From the NCBI GenBank assembly GCA_951799425.1, contig OX637409.1, forward strand, positions 9,830,960-9,894,959: a stretch of 64,000 nt of DNA, in the 5' to 3' direction. The translations under genes were made by a program, and so were the position numbers. This DNA is from Ilex aquifolium (Eukaryota; Streptophyta; Magnoliopsida; Aquifoliales; Aquifoliaceae). Shown here piece by piece: positions 33,925 to 46,174 of the stretch. Each line of letters begins with the position of its first letter. Position 1 is the first letter of the stretch. The notes beneath the pieces are model-generated. The model was not told the origin of the DNA and did not search any database. It saw nothing but the letters and a program-made list of their open reading frames with translations.

Positions 33925-34427
33925 TGACGAGCCCAGATTCATATCAGGCCTGGACCTGGTTCATGGGTTAAACCCAATTCATCAAAAGACATGTCAGGCT
34001 GAACTCATAGCCTCAGTCCAATCCAAAGTCTAAGAGTTCAAGAAGAGTCAACGCATGTAGGAGAACAATCATCGGGATAACTATTACTCCATGATAGTGC
34101 TCATCCCCAATTATAGCTATCCTCCCTGATAAATTTGTAGCTTGACCTCACGTCACCGCCACAGCTTGGGTTATGTGCCTATAAATTGTAAACCCCCCAA
34201 CATATGGGGGCAGAGGACACACACCTCACCTTGAGCATACTCTTACTCTCTCTCTCTCTCTCCCTCTCACTAATAGAGTTCTCCAGCCACCGTTACCGTC
34301 TTTAGTGGTTAGGTCAACCAGACTCAACCACCTAATCTTTTTCTCTTATTATTAACTATTTCATTAATTGATTTACATCATACACGACTGATTTGATAGT
34401 GCATAAATCCACTTTTGTGCATCATCA
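33925..34427 (+). repeat. T1 3' LTR
   Basis: It runs TGACGAGCCCAGATTC to TGCATCATCA, 503 bp, preceded by GGGGCATGGGGGGCAAA. It matches the LTRs of T2 and T3 with many differences, so the family is old. It contains a CTATAAAT TATA-like box and a CT-rich stretch. Confidence 0.85.
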
Positions 34428-34460
34428 AATAGTATAAATATATTTTTTCCATAAAATTAA

Positions 34461-34769
34461 GGGTTTTTCACACTATACACCCTGAAGAATTTTAATATTT
34501 TCACTTTATAACTTCAAAGATTAAATTTTTTACATTATTATACTCTTAATGTATCAAAAGTGTTACAATATTGTCCTTCTGTTAGTTTACGTTATTTTTT
34601 TCATCAAAAACTAACTTATTGACACTAACGAAAAAATTAACAGAATGTTAACAGAATAGTCATATTACAACATTTTTAATACATTGAGGGTGTAATATGA
34701 AAATTTTAATTTTTAAAGATACGAAGAGAGAATTTTAAAATATTTCAAAATCCAAAGTGAAATTCGCCC
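34461..34769. mobile_element. Mutator-like MITE with 9-bp target duplication
   Basis: The element starts GGGTTTTTCACACT and ends AGTGAAATTCGCCC (weak TIR). It is flanked by a perfect TAAAATTAA at 34452-34460 and 34770-34778. A 9-bp duplication is typical of Mutator-like elements. No coding capacity. Confidence 0.7.
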
Positions 34770-35321
34770 TAAAATTAAATGCTTCGTCATTTTTTTACAG
34801 ACTTCTACCAGATTCAACTTGCTTTTATGCTACTAAACTCAGGATAATTCTACGGTATCTAAAAAAAAATGAAAATTTTGTACCGTAATAGAAATTATTA
34901 TTGTTTAGAGTCAAGCTATTCCTTTTGAAGGTACAATTATAATTGTTTGAGGTAATTTTATGATTAATCATGAAATGTTATGATCGATCCTGAATACTTC
35001 TTGACGAGCCTAGATCCAGACCAGGTCTGGGCCCAGTCCATGGGTTAAGCGCAAATCATCAAAAGACAGGTCAGGCTTAGCTCATGGCCTCAGTCCAATT
35101 AAAAGCTCAAGAGTCCAGGGAAAGTCAACGCACATGGGAGAACAATCATCGAGATAACCATTACTCAAAGATAGTGCATATCCCCAATTGTAGTTATCCT
35201 CCCCGATAAATTTGTAGCTTGATCTTCATGTCACCATCACACTAGGGTTCTGTGCCTATAAATTATAAACCCCCTTACACATGGGGGCAAATTTCACACA
35301 CCTCACCTTAAGCGTACTCTT

Positions 35322-35361
<40 letters not shown>

Positions 35362-35495
35362 TAATAGAATTCTCCGGCCACCGTTGTCATCTTCAGTAGT
35401 TAGGTTACCTAGATCCAACCACCCAATTTTTGTCTTATTATTACTTTCTTTACACCACACACTCGATTGATTTGATCGTGTATAGTCAACTTTGT

Positions 35496-36060
35496 GTCTC
35501 TCTCATGAGTCACCAGAAGCTTGCACTCACTCTACCTCTACTCTCACACTAGCAGCCTTAGTCTTAATCTTAGCGGCTCTCTCAAGAGTCACCAAAAGCT
35601 CGGCCTCACACTGCCTTTGCTCTCACATAAGTAGTCTCATTCTCCAATTTAGCGGCTCTCTCACAAGTTGTCAAAAGCTCAATCTCATTTGGTCTTTACT
35701 CTCACGTAAGCAGCCTCAATCCCTAGCTTAGCGGCTCTCTCACGAGTCGCCAAAAGTTCGGCCTCACTCTGCCTCTGCTATCACGCAAGCATTCTTAGTT
35801 CTCAGCTTAGCAACTCTTTCTCGAGTCGCCAGAAGTTCAACCTAACTCTACCTTTACTCTCACGCAAGCAGCCTTAGTCCCCAACTTAGCGGCTCTCTCA
35901 TGAGTCGCTAGAAGCTCGGCTTAACTCTCCCTCTACTCTCATGCAAGTAGTCTTAGTCCCTAGCTTAGCGACTCTCAAACGAGTTGCCAGAAGATCGGTC
36001 TAAGTATGTCTCTGCTCTTACGCAAGCAGCCTCAGTCTCCCAAAATCTCGACCTCAAGAG
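35496..36060. repeat. 79-bp tandem repeat array in T2
   Basis: About seven units. The GCGGCTCTCTC landmark recurs at 35575, 35654, 35733, 35812, 35891 and 35970, an exact 79-bp period. The unit contains AGTCGCCAAAAGCTCGGCCT. Confidence 0.9.
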
Positions 36061-36084
36061 GTATTGCTCTCTCATAAACCAACC

Positions 36085-36801
36085 TCAACTGCTCCTCAGG
36101 AGCCTAGTGTGTCTGTCTCTCTTCCACCAAAGCTCTCGACACCTCATCAAGTTTGAGCGTCCTTGAAAAACGGCAAGAAAAAGCTGCAGCCATCTGCGAA
36201 TATCCAAAAACCAGAATGTTAGTATGACCAAAACATATAGAAGACATGGTTGCACAGAAAAGAAGGGTACCATACCAAAGCCCTCCATCACGGTATCGAT
36301 GATACCCTCAGGACCCCGAGAGCTGACCTTCTAATATCCGAGGGTGTCACAAACCTCAAAAGCCGCTCATTGTCTAAATTCACTTTCTACGCTATGGACA
36401 CAAAGTTACTACTAAAAGCAAGACAATTATGCTGAGATCCAGTCTTAATGAAGTCTGCACAGAAGTCTCAATCTCTAAAGTAACCGTAGGACTCAAAGGG
36501 GTCACATGCTGAGAAGAAGCAGGGACACCATTAGAACCCACCTTAGGAGAGACAGTAGGACCATCAGACCTCAGCGGTAAGCACTGAGGGCATCAGATCT
36601 TGCACTTTTAGGAGGAGGGAAAGTCGTCATCATAGTGACATAGAGAGCTTCCACCATTGATCTATCAACCACGGGATCACCTATGGAGTTTGAATGAAAG
36701 AGAGAATTTTCAGAAACCAAAGACATCATCAGTTTGCCTAGGTTTTCCATGGTGTTGTCCATGGCGCCACCTAGCCTCACGCCTCCCCTAGCGTCACCCA
36801 C
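36085..36801 (-). pseudogene. Antisense ORF remnant of T2
   Basis: Minus-strand blocks include MENLGKLMMSLVSENSLFHS and GDPVVDRSMVEALYVTMMT near the N-terminus and an EGIIDTVMEGFGMV-like block near 36285, followed by a possible short intron. Frames are broken. It is homologous to the aORF of T1 and T3. Confidence 0.5.
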
Positions 36802-37763
36802 TTCTTCGGCGGCGCCAGGCCTTACTCTGGCGTCGCCCTCCCTAGCATCACCCAGGCTCGCCTTCCCTGGCGTAGCCCAGGTTCATCTCGGCGCCACCCA
36901 AGCCTCTCTCCCTGTCTAAGGCACCACTCACCAAAGCATCTCCATCTCCTCGGGCAGAAGTGTTCGTACCTCTTCTCATCCTCTCTCTGCTGCTTGTGGA
37001 AGGAAGAAAGAGAATGACACTGCCCTAGTTCTAATCAGGAAAGAGAGGTTTGAGAGATCTAGTAGAGAAATTTGTTTGCTAGTATAGTGGGTCTCCAACA
37101 ATGGTGCTACGAAATGGAGAAATAAGCTTTGAAAATGCAATGGAGTAGAAAGCTGAAGAAACCACCGTGTGGAACAAGATACATTGGTCTACCCAAATGA
37201 AGGAGCTTATTCATGTCCTCAACCCCCTATCACTACTAGGGCTTGGGGGCAAATGAAGAGCCAGGTCCAGAATAGGCCTGGGCTTAGTCCATGAGTCAAG
37301 CCAAAATCATTAAAAGGCAGGCTAAACTTAGCTTATGACCTCAGTCCAATCTAAAGCTCAAGAGTCCAGGGAAAATCAACGCACGTGAAAAATCAATCAT
37401 CGGGATAACCATTACTCCAAGATAGTGTCTATCCCCAATTGTAGCTATCCTCCCCAATAAATTAGTAGCTTGACATTCACGTCATTGCCACAGTTAGGGC
37501 TCTGTGCCTATAAATTATAAATCTCTTACACATGGGGGCATATATCACACACCTCACATTGAGCGTACTCTTACTCTCTCTCTCTCTCTCTTTTACTTAC
37601 TATCTTGTACTCTATTATTAATAAAGTTCTCCGGCTATCATTGCCACTTTTAGTAGTTGGGTTACCCAGACCCAACCACCCAATATTTGCCTCTTATTAT
37701 TAATTGTCTTACACCATGTACTCGACTGATTTGATCGTACATAGTCAACTTTGTGCCTCATCA

Positions 37764-38810
37764 CCTCTAATCAAACTTTTAAAAGGTGTAACTTAACCTC
37801 AAAAAATAATTGTTTTATCTACTTTTTTTTTTTTGTAGTCAGAATAACTTTATTTTTAAAAGTTATAAATTTCATGACTTTTTCGATTATAACTTGCACC
37901 TAAAAATTATATAACTTGACGTCAAAATATTATAAATAATGATACCGAACTAAAGTCTTCCTTGTAAGTTCTAACCTCAAACCAAGTACCCAATTATTCT
38001 CTGCCATTCGAATCTGGCTCGTCTGTGTGTGAAAGAGAGATGCTGGAAATTTATCGAAAAACGAACAGCAATCCAGTGCAAGTTAGGAATCAAATGAGTG
38101 AAGTATACAGTGTATATGGACTGGCAGATGACAAAAAAAGATGCTGAATATTTTGTAATTCGGCATACCTTGTGTCTCCTCCCATTCAATGACTTTCATG
38201 TAAGGAGCGAAAACTCCTTGGTGTGCACTAAGTCTTGAATGACCCTTTTAACCTAAAATTGAAAGTAATTATGAAACATTAAAAAAAAAAAAAAAAAAAG
38301 AGAGTATGAATACAGAATAATTAATAGACAATCCTTGGTTTATAGAAAAAAAGCATGGTCGCATAGTTCTAACTTAAAAATCCTAAGTCACAAAACTGCA
38401 CTTTATCTGTATGTTGGATTTCGGGATCATGTAAACTCAAGCTAGTGTGATTACATCAAAGGGTAACTAAAATTCAGTTCTTTACTTAGGAATTCCAATT
38501 CCTACAAGGGTGTCGAGGATTATTGTTGATATTAAAAACTGGTCATCAGTTGGAGAGTTCGTGAGACCCTGTGACTGTGAATGACTGACTGACTAGTGAC
38601 TTCAAAAAAAATAAAGTTAAAAGAGGGGAAAGGGGACACCAAACCAGTGTGCTGCCCATAAAAGTCGATGCCCTCTTCCCCCAATTCCCTATAGAATCTG
38701 ACTTGAGTATGGAAGATCTTTTATTGACACCACACTCGTGTTCCCTTATCTCTATGTACGTCTTTGAGAGTCTCTAGCTAGTGACCAGTTTTCAATGGGA
38801 GTCCCTTATC
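37764..38810. other. Intergenic sequence
   Basis: A poly(A) run lies at 38281-38299. No gene or transposon boundary recognised. Confidence 0.5.
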
Positions 38811-38872
38811 TCATTTCCTTGGCCTACACTGTAACTGTAAGTCATCTCCCTCGCTTGATTCCTTCGCCTGAG

Positions 38873-39166
38873 TCAGATTAAAACAATGAGAAGGAGAACG
38901 GTAATCGCAAAAATGAGGATGACAGCGGACGCCATGATCTCGCCTTGCAGCCCATAGTGCCGGCCATGCAAGAAATGGAGCCCGTCTTCTTGTTGTTGGT
39001 ATGGAATTGGATAACAATTAGGAGGTGTGGCACTTGCAGGCGAAATTTGAAGTCTTGTAGCTACTTCCATGGCTGCATATCTTGCTTGGGCTGCAGTTTT
39101 GGGATATATATGGAAGCATATACTTGTAGATTCACCATACCTGCTTCCTTTCAAGTTTCTTATCAC
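38873..39166 (-). CDS. Small unrecognised ORF with C-terminal hydrophobic tail
   Basis: 97 codons on the minus strand, ending with a strongly hydrophobic segment (VILIFAITVLLLIVLI) that could act as a tail anchor. A second in-frame Met lies just before this tail. No family is recognised. The region has less AT bias than its surroundings, but there is no independent evidence of expression, and a chance frame is quite possible. Confidence 0.25.
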   Translation of the reverse strand: MIRNLKGSRYGESTSICFHIYPKTAAQARYAAMEVATRLQISPASATPPNCYPIPYQQQEDGLHFLHGRHYGLQGEIMASAVILIFAITVLLLIVLI

Positions 39167-39492
39167 TTAAGTGAGTCACTCTCAATCAACTTCTCTCTTT
39201 TGGCTTATTAGCTAACCTTAACCTTTTCCTTCCTCATTTCAGTGGCGTACAGGCAAGCAAAAGGGTTGGATAAGTTGGGCCCAACTTGAGAGGATCATTA
39301 ACGTTGAGCCTACCAACTAAGGCCACTAAATGAGAATCGGACGGTCAAGATTTTATTAATTCGCATAATCTTAGCGACGGCATACCACTGAGATGGCCAA
39401 ACGTTAACAGTGTGATTCTTAATGGACAGCCCAACTTAACAGGATCCGATTTGTGTAAAATGTGCCAAAAAGGAACAAAGGTCTGACATTGA

Positions 39493-39731
39493 GGGCCCGT
39501 TTAGTTTGCATATCAAAAAACAGTATTCGAAAATAGTTTTTAAGAAAAATTTTAAGAAAGTATTTTTGAAAATTTTAGATTGTAAAATTTGTTTGGTTAT
39601 ATATTTTTGAAAATAGTTTTAAATAAAAAAAAAATTTAAAATTTGTTTGGACAATAATCCACAAAACCCACAATTCCAAGTTCCAACCTCCATCTTTCTT
39701 TCCGCTCTCTGTGTCTCCACAAATACACACC

Positions 39732-39774
<43 letters not shown>

Positions 39775-40422
39775 AGACGAATACACACACAGAGATCCCA
39801 CCTCCATCTTTCTTTCCCCTCTCTATGTCTCCACAAAATACACACACACGCACACACACATACACAAACGAATACACACACAGACACACACTCACATAGA
39901 CATACACAGATCTGTGCTCAGATATGTGTAGATCTGAAGCTTCAATTGTTGCGAAAGAGAGAGAGTGTTCGTTCAGATTTGGAGAGGTAAAGTGGAGACA
40001 GAGTGCACTCACCTCTGTGTGTGTGTGTCAGATCTGCAGAGGCAAAGTGCTCAGATTTGGAGAAGACGCCGGTTCTCTCTCTCTCTGTGTTCGTTCTGTC
40101 TGAGAGGCCAAGTGGAGAGAGAGATAGAGTCAGGCAGAGAGGAAGACACAAAAAAAAAAAAAAGGAAGCCTATATACTATGACTAATTTTGCTGCTAAGG
40201 AGATTCGAAGGGGAGATCTCATTAAAGATTTTTGTTCTGTGTTTTCAACATTTTCAGCATAAAAGAGTTAAAAACAAGTCTGACTTGTTTTCTGTTTTTT
40301 TGCCCCAATTCTCATTTTTTTCCGAAAACTTGAGAACAAAAACTCAAACCAAATGAGTTTTCACTATTTTTAAGGTTTTGAGAACAAAAAACAGGTTTCA
40401 AGAATCAAACCAAACACAACCT
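39493..40422. mobile_element. Possible TIR element with a CA microsatellite
   Basis: The ends GGGCCCGTTTAGTTTG and CAAACCAAACACAACCT form weak inverted repeats of the kind common in hAT and Harbinger MITEs. No target duplication was found. The interior holds a (CA)n tract. Confidence 0.35.
39685..39912. repeat. CA microsatellite with duplicated flank
   Basis: CACACA runs occupy 39722-39780 and 39838-39905. Each is preceded by the same flank (ACCTCCATCTTTCTTTCC at 39685 and 39800), a 115-bp tandem duplication. Cys/Val-rich and His/Thr-rich frames here are artefacts. Confidence 0.85.
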
Positions 40423-41291
40423 AAGTTTCTTTAGTGTTTTTTTTTTCAACAATTGTTAAGAGTATTCGAGTCAGTTTATGTGTACTTTAATTAATTTTTT
40501 TTTTTGTCTAATCAAAGACAGATCATCCACATCAAAACTAAAATATTTATGAGGGATACAAATTTCTCAAAATCTGACCCAAAAAATTATTAAAATTCAA
40601 ATTCAATACATCTATTTACAGCTCGTCCCTATTTTTAGTTTTAGTGTTGTCTCATAGTTAGACAATTACTTGGGGGAGAAGTTGGAAAAATTCATAGTTT
40701 CACAATATGAATGAATTCCTATTATTGATAGTACGACTTGTGAGTTTTAAAGTCACACTTTCAAACCCATGTACACAAAGTAGTACGACCTACATAAACA
40801 GTAAAATCTACGTATAACTTGAATCTCTTAATTTAAACTCTCTTTGGAATGATATTTGGGAGACTTCTATTCCCGGGCAATCGCACAAGAAAAAAAAACT
40901 TTATCTCATTTTAAAAATTTGGTCAATTTGGGTCAAATCTCACCACAGTAAGACATTTTTTTTCCCTTTTGATTTAGAAGTCTGTTAAATCTATCTTTAT
41001 AAAATAATAGAGTTAACTAAAACTAAATTAGATTTTTTTTTTGGTAGTCATTATTACATGAGCGAACAACGAAATTCGACAATGATCATTAAATCAATCG
41101 CTAACCTCTAAATTAATCACTTTTTAACTGTTTCAAAATCCTAGAATTGAATCATGATTATATTTGGAGGTGTGGTGCTATCTTCATTGTGTAGCCCATC
41201 ATCGTTGTCCATACCACTATGAAATGGCTCCAAGGGTTGATACTAAAACGAAACAACACCTAGATTGAGTAAACGGATATTTGGCCATCAA
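40423..41291. other. AT-rich intergenic sequence
   Basis: Nothing recognised. Confidence 0.5.
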
Positions 41292-41300
41292 TATTTTTTT

Positions 41301-42243
41301 GGGAAAATTTCAACCACACCCCCTCTACTTTACCATATCTTCAAGGACACCCCCTCTAGTTTCTAAATCTTCAGTGACACCCCCTGTCAGATTAAAAATA
41401 TTAATTATAATGCAATTTTACTAAATTATCCATGATATATTTGAAGACAAACTTCATTCACACCCCCTCTAGATAAGCATATCTTCAATGAGACCCCTCT
41501 GTTTTTTAATTTTTTTTACGTATTAAAATTCGAGTGAATTAAAATTCGATTCAAACTAATTAAAATTTATTTTTTTACATATTAAAATTTGAGCCCAAAA
41601 AAAATTATATTTTTTACGTATTAAAATTTGGGCTAATTAAAATTCTATTTGAGCCAATTAAAAATTATTTTTAATCAAATCAAATCAAATTTTAATCAAC
41701 TCGTATTGAATTTTAATAAACCCAAATTTTAATACATAAAAAATATAAATTTTAATTGACTTCAATTTTAATAAATCGAATTTTAATTGACACGAATTTT
41801 AATAAGTAAAAAAATATAAATTTTGATCGACTCGAAAGCGAATTTTAATCGGCGCTAACAACTCGGGTAGAGTTCAAATCGACTCAAATTTTAATATGTA
41901 AAAAATAAATTTTAATAGGCTCGAATTTTAATAAGTTAAAAAAACTAAAATTTATTCAACTTCAATCGAATTTTAATTGGTTCAAATTTTAATATGTAGA
42001 AAAAAAAAATTTAATCGGTTCGAATTTTAATAAAATTTTATGTAGAAAAATTACTTGAGGTTTATGTAGGGGCATTTTTGGTATTTTAGATTATTTTTTT
42101 TTGCTAGAAATGATAGTTTAATGGTAGGGGGTGTTAGTGATGTTTAAATATAAACTAGAAGGAGTGTCACTGAAGATTTAGAAACTAGAGAGGGTGTTCT
42201 TGAAGATATGGTAAACTAGAGGGGATGTGGTTGAAATTTTCCC
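41301..42243. mobile_element. Mutator-like non-autonomous element, 943 bp
   Basis: Inverted termini of about 85-95 bp start GGGAAAATTTCAACCACA and end with its near-complement. They are flanked by a 9-bp direct repeat TATTTTTTT (41292-41300, 42244-42252). The interior is AT-rich with repeated ATTAAAATTCGATT-type units, similar to the core of the foldback element at 13145-14189. No coding capacity. Confidence 0.85.
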
Positions 42244-42420
42244 TATTTTTTTTAAAACTTATTTGACTTTAAATACAATAGTCAAACTTATACTCCATTA
42301 AATGTTATTTTTCACCAAATTCTTGTCATTAAGTATGCATTTCAAATTCTTTTTTTTTGTTTTGTAATTACCCTTACAATAAATATTACATATCATTGTC
42401 AGTTTCAATATTTTCAAATA

Positions 42421-42599
42421 TAACAACTCTTAACTTGAAAATTGTGCTAGCATTAAAATTATTTTTCTATCATATATCTCTCTTTCTCTCTCTAGCATTA
42501 AACATGAACATGCTCAACAAAAAAAAAATAATATAGCAGATAAATATGATAGAAAAATAATTTTCATGTTAGCACAATTCTCAAGTTCGGAGTTGTTAA
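42421..42599. mobile_element. Short inverted-repeat element (MITE-like)
   Basis: 55-bp arms (42421-42476 and 42544-42599), for example TAACAACTCTTAACTTG, flank a short CT-rich and A-rich centre. No coding capacity. Confidence 0.7.
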
Positions 42600-43920
42600 T
42601 ACTAGTACAATTTTCAATTTAGAAGTTGTTAGTTTTTTCAAACAGGTTTTGATTAAATATAACTATTGATGGTATTTTGAACAATGAAGATCAAAATAAA
42701 CTTATTCTCAAATAAGTTTTTTAAGTGGATTTAAGTTCAAATAAGTCTACAAAAATGTATCAGCTTCCAAAGCACCCTTGAGTAAATTCTAGAGATGTGG
42801 GCCGTGGTTATTTAGGACCCGCTACAAGATCCCAGTCCATTCAACACAACGTAAATGAGCCCAACCCAAATGTTTTGTAAAGAATACCCGTGCCCATGAT
42901 TGACGAACACTGTTTAAATATGCAGCAAGATCCATGGATCAGGTCCACAACATCGATAACTATTTCGTTAGTAATGTTTGAATCTAGTTTAATGGTTCAA
43001 TTTATTGACTTGGTCTATTATTATTATTATTGAATTGACACTAGATTCTATTTAATATTGAAATTCTTATTAACCCGACAATAATAATGTATTAGATTAA
43101 CAAATTAGATCGAAATAGTATTATTCTGATTATTTATTACAGAATTAAAAAATACAACTATTTCTATATATAAATTTGATGGGGATTTTTATTGTTCCGA
43201 AAAAAAAATCTTCACAAGTGTATGATCGTTTTCATCATACATATATTTGACCCAGAGACATCATCCACTAACCACTAAGTCATGGTTCGATTGGTCTCTC
43301 CAAAATGGGCTAAAACTATTTATCGCTCAACTCTTTCGTTGTCTCCATGGGCAAGAATATAATTTTTTATTGATGGAAAGTAAAAAAAAATTAAAAATTT
43401 TAGATGTGTGGTTGTAACGGCTTTATAACTAAATGAGATTGAAGTAAGTATCTAGATTCCAAATACTAGTTAAGACAATCTTTATTATTCCTGTTACTGT
43501 AGCAAAGTAACTTACCCCTTGCAATCAAATCCTCTTGAAAGTAATATGTATCAAGTTTGATATTTCTTACACCTCTTAAGGGTTAGTCACATTTGTTTTT
43601 AATGGAATATGTTCTTAAATTAACTGAAGTTACGATGACCGGTTTAAAATTCGAGGAAGTAGTCGGCACAACATAAACATCTTATAACAAAAAAATAAAA
43701 AAAAAATCTCTATGAACCCGGGATCCTTCTCCCGGGATGCAGCCAGTTGGGTATCAGGTCGGGCTGGTTTGTGTCAGCAGCCACCGGCCCCGACAGCCCA
43801 CAACATACGTGGTAAAGACGAAATAGGTTGTTAATTGTAGCTTAATGTAATTCTGCAATGATGTTCGGCAATTCACAAGTTATTTCTTTCATTTGTTCAT
43901 TTCATTCAAAAAAAAAAAAA
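42600..43920. other. Intergenic sequence
   Basis: No gene found. A GC-rich island at 43715-43805 contains the small palindrome CCCGGGATCCTTCTCCCGGG and is unexplained. Confidence 0.45.
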
Positions 43921-44360
43921 GGGTAAAATATATTTGTGGTCCTCAAATTATGTCATTGTGTCGGTTTACTCCCTAATATTTTAATTGTGTCAATTTGATC
44001 CCTTAATTTTTTTAATTTATGTCATTTTGGTTGAATCGAAAATGACAGTTGAAATTTATTAACAGAGATCGTTACGTGCATTTCATGTGATTAACTTGAG
44101 GTGCATTCTTTGAAAACTTTAAAAACTAAAGTAACACAATGTACAACTTGAAGGACTAAAATAATACAAATTACAATTTTGAGGGACCAAAGTGATCCCT
44201 CAAGTGTGGTCACGTAAACATCTCCATTAATCAATTCAAACTGCAGTTTTATATTGGATCAAAGTGATACAAATTGAGAGGAGCAAATTGACACAATTCA
44301 AATATTGGGGACTAAATTAATATAAAGTGCATACTTGAGGGACTATAAATGTATTTTACC
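43921..44360. mobile_element. Long-TIR MITE-like element
   Basis: The left end GGGTAAAATATATTTGTGG and the right end ACATTTATAGTCCC-type complement form arms of roughly 80-100 bp with shared blocks such as AATTGTGTCAATTTG. Target duplication unclear. Confidence 0.65.
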
Positions 44361-44498
44361 ACCCCAAGAAAAAAATGTACTTGATGACTAGCACAATAAT
44401 CTGGGCAACTTGAGACTTAGATCAACGATTTGCCAGTTCCGATGTTCATAGCTCATATATGTCATAGAAGAGCTCAACTCATATGGACATATATATAA

Positions 44499-44842
44499 GG
44501 GTTAGTAGCATTTTTTATCCTTAAAGTATGCGTTTTTTGTTAGTTTAGTTCTCAATATATTAATTTTGTCAATTTGATTCATAAATTATTCAATTCGTGA
44601 CATTTTAATCCTCACATATACGGGCCGTTATGTTTTTTGACGGAAGTAACTACATGTCATTTTTTTAAGACCGTATCACGTGCTCAACACACGTCCATTC
44701 TGCAAAAAATTTAATGCTCTGTCTATGTGAGGACCAAAATGACACGAATTGAATATTTAAGGGACTAAATTGATAAAATTGATACATAGATGACTAAACT
44801 GACAAAAACTGCATACTGTAACGACAAAAAATATTATTAACC
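44499..44842. mobile_element. Long-TIR MITE-like element
   Basis: Arms of over 100 bp: left GGGTTAGTAGCATTTTTTAT, right ending ATAATATTATTAACC-type complement, sharing ATATTCAATTCGTG and GAGGACCAAAATGACA blocks in inverted orientation. Similar in style to 43921-44360. Target duplication unclear. Confidence 0.7.
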
Positions 44843-45118
44843 TTATATAACAATATATTAATATATATAAATGCCCTACTAGATAGCATACGTAATCTCT
44901 TTTCTCCGAAGATGACATTTTCCATCTCTGTTACTGTTAGGTTGTTTTCTTTTCTTTCTTTGGGTTAGTATTTTTGTTCTTCACTTTTTTGTTGTTGTTT
45001 GTTGTTATTCCATAGGATAAGATATATCAAATCTTAGGAAAAAGCCGTGGAAGAAATGGGTAAAGACATTCCGAATGTTTCACAATCGCCTTTTTGTATG
45101 CGGGTCTATAAATATATA

Positions 45119-46174
45119 CTAGTTATTATTGATGTCTGAATGAACGGAGTAATAAAAAAAATGTCAATCATAAACATATTTGTATTCACACCTAAAATTA
45201 AGTCACAAACATAGAAGAGAGAGAAATAAATTTAAACACCGGTTGCAGTGGAGGTGAGCGGTGGTAGTGGTGCTGGGCGACAGTAGTGGTGGTGGGAGAC
45301 AGTGATGGTTGTGGTAGGCGGTAACGATCGTGGTGGTGGTGACAGTCGTGTGTGACAACGGTGATTATGGTGGTGGATTTTGAGTGATAATGGTGGTGGA
45401 TTTTGGGTGACGATGGTGGTAGTGACAACCATGAGTGACAAAAGCGGTGGTGGTGGGTGTGGGTGGAGTGGGCGACGATGATGGTGGTTAATAGTGGTGG
45501 TGGTGGGGTAACGACGGTGGTGGTGACAGTGGTGGATTGTGGTGGTGGGCGATGACAATTGTGATGGGCGACGACGGGTGCTTGTGGATGACGGCGGTGA
45601 CGGGTGACAGTGGATGGCGGCGGTGGTGGGCGATGACGAGTGATGGTGGTTGGTGTGGTGGGTTGGGTGACAATGGGGTAGCTGCGAAGGTGAGTGACGA
45701 CGGGTGGTTGTGGGTTGTGGTGGTGGGCAACGATGGTGCTGGTGGGCGACGGTAGTGGTGGGATGATGGTAGTAGTGGTAATAAATATAACTATGAGATG
45801 ATGATAATGGTGGGCAACAGTGGTAACAATCGATGGTGGGTGACGACAGTGGTGGTGGTGGTGGGCGGTGGCGGTGGTGGGGTGACGGCAGTGGTGGTGG
45901 TAGTGGTGATAACGGTGGGTGTGGTCGTGGTGGTTGTGGCAAAGGTGGTGGTGGGGTGATGGCTGTGGCGACGACGGTGGTGGTGGGGTGGCGGTAGCGG
46001 CGGCGGTTCCAAACGCATTCTTAGGGAACCTATTTTTCCTATTAAATTTGGGAAGGTAATATTAGCCGTCGGATTAATTTTAAAGTAAAATTTAGAACGA
46101 TCTCAATCACGAAAAGTGAAAGTCATTTTGTTTATCTTTTGGGATTTGAATTGTCTTGTACTTTATTATATAGA
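45119..46174 (-). mobile_element. Helitron-like element H2
   Basis: On the minus strand it begins TCTATATAATAAAG at 46174 and ends CTAG at 45119, between A and T, with no target duplication. Both terminal ~100 bp match H1, and the core (45240-46010) is the same GTG-rich minisatellite. Confidence 0.7.

Larger units (their letters stand above)
11770..34427 (+). mobile_element. Tat-like LTR retrotransposon T1, nested host of three insertions
   Basis: AATAGT flanks the element on both sides (11764-11769 and 34428-34433), marking a 22.7-kb composite. The 5' LTR is 11770-11866 plus 15654-16057 (split by a Harbinger element). The 3' LTR is 33925-34427, ending CATCATCA. A PBS-like TGGCGCTGTC lies at 16061. 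Internal parts, in order: a truncated gag start (16116-16232), a GC-rich low-complexity block (16420-16980), a 79-bp repeat array, and an antisense ORF remnant near 20884-21327 and 33434-33626. An antisense extra ORF and this PBS type point to the Tat lineage (Grande/Retand/Ogre). No pol domain was seen. The insertions are Harbinger 11867-15650, chromovirus 17202-~20580 and Athila 21333-33428. Confidence 0.8.
35002..37763 (+). mobile_element. Tat-like element T2, deletion derivative
   Basis: 5' LTR 35002-35495 is fused directly to the 79-bp repeat array, so PBS, gag and pol are gone. Antisense ORF remnants follow at 36085-36801. The 3' LTR is 37254-37763, ending CTCATCA and preceded by GGGCTTGGGGGCAAA. 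Flanks CTTCT and CCTCT match at four of five bases, consistent with an old target duplication. Confidence 0.8.

Noticed and set aside
35496..36060. CRISPR or centromeric satellite
   Set aside because: 79-bp units are contiguous with no spacers, are internal to a retrotransposon family and too few for a centromeric satellite.
39575..40012. Cys/Val-rich minus-strand ORFs
   Set aside because: They are translations of a CA microsatellite and its duplicated flank.
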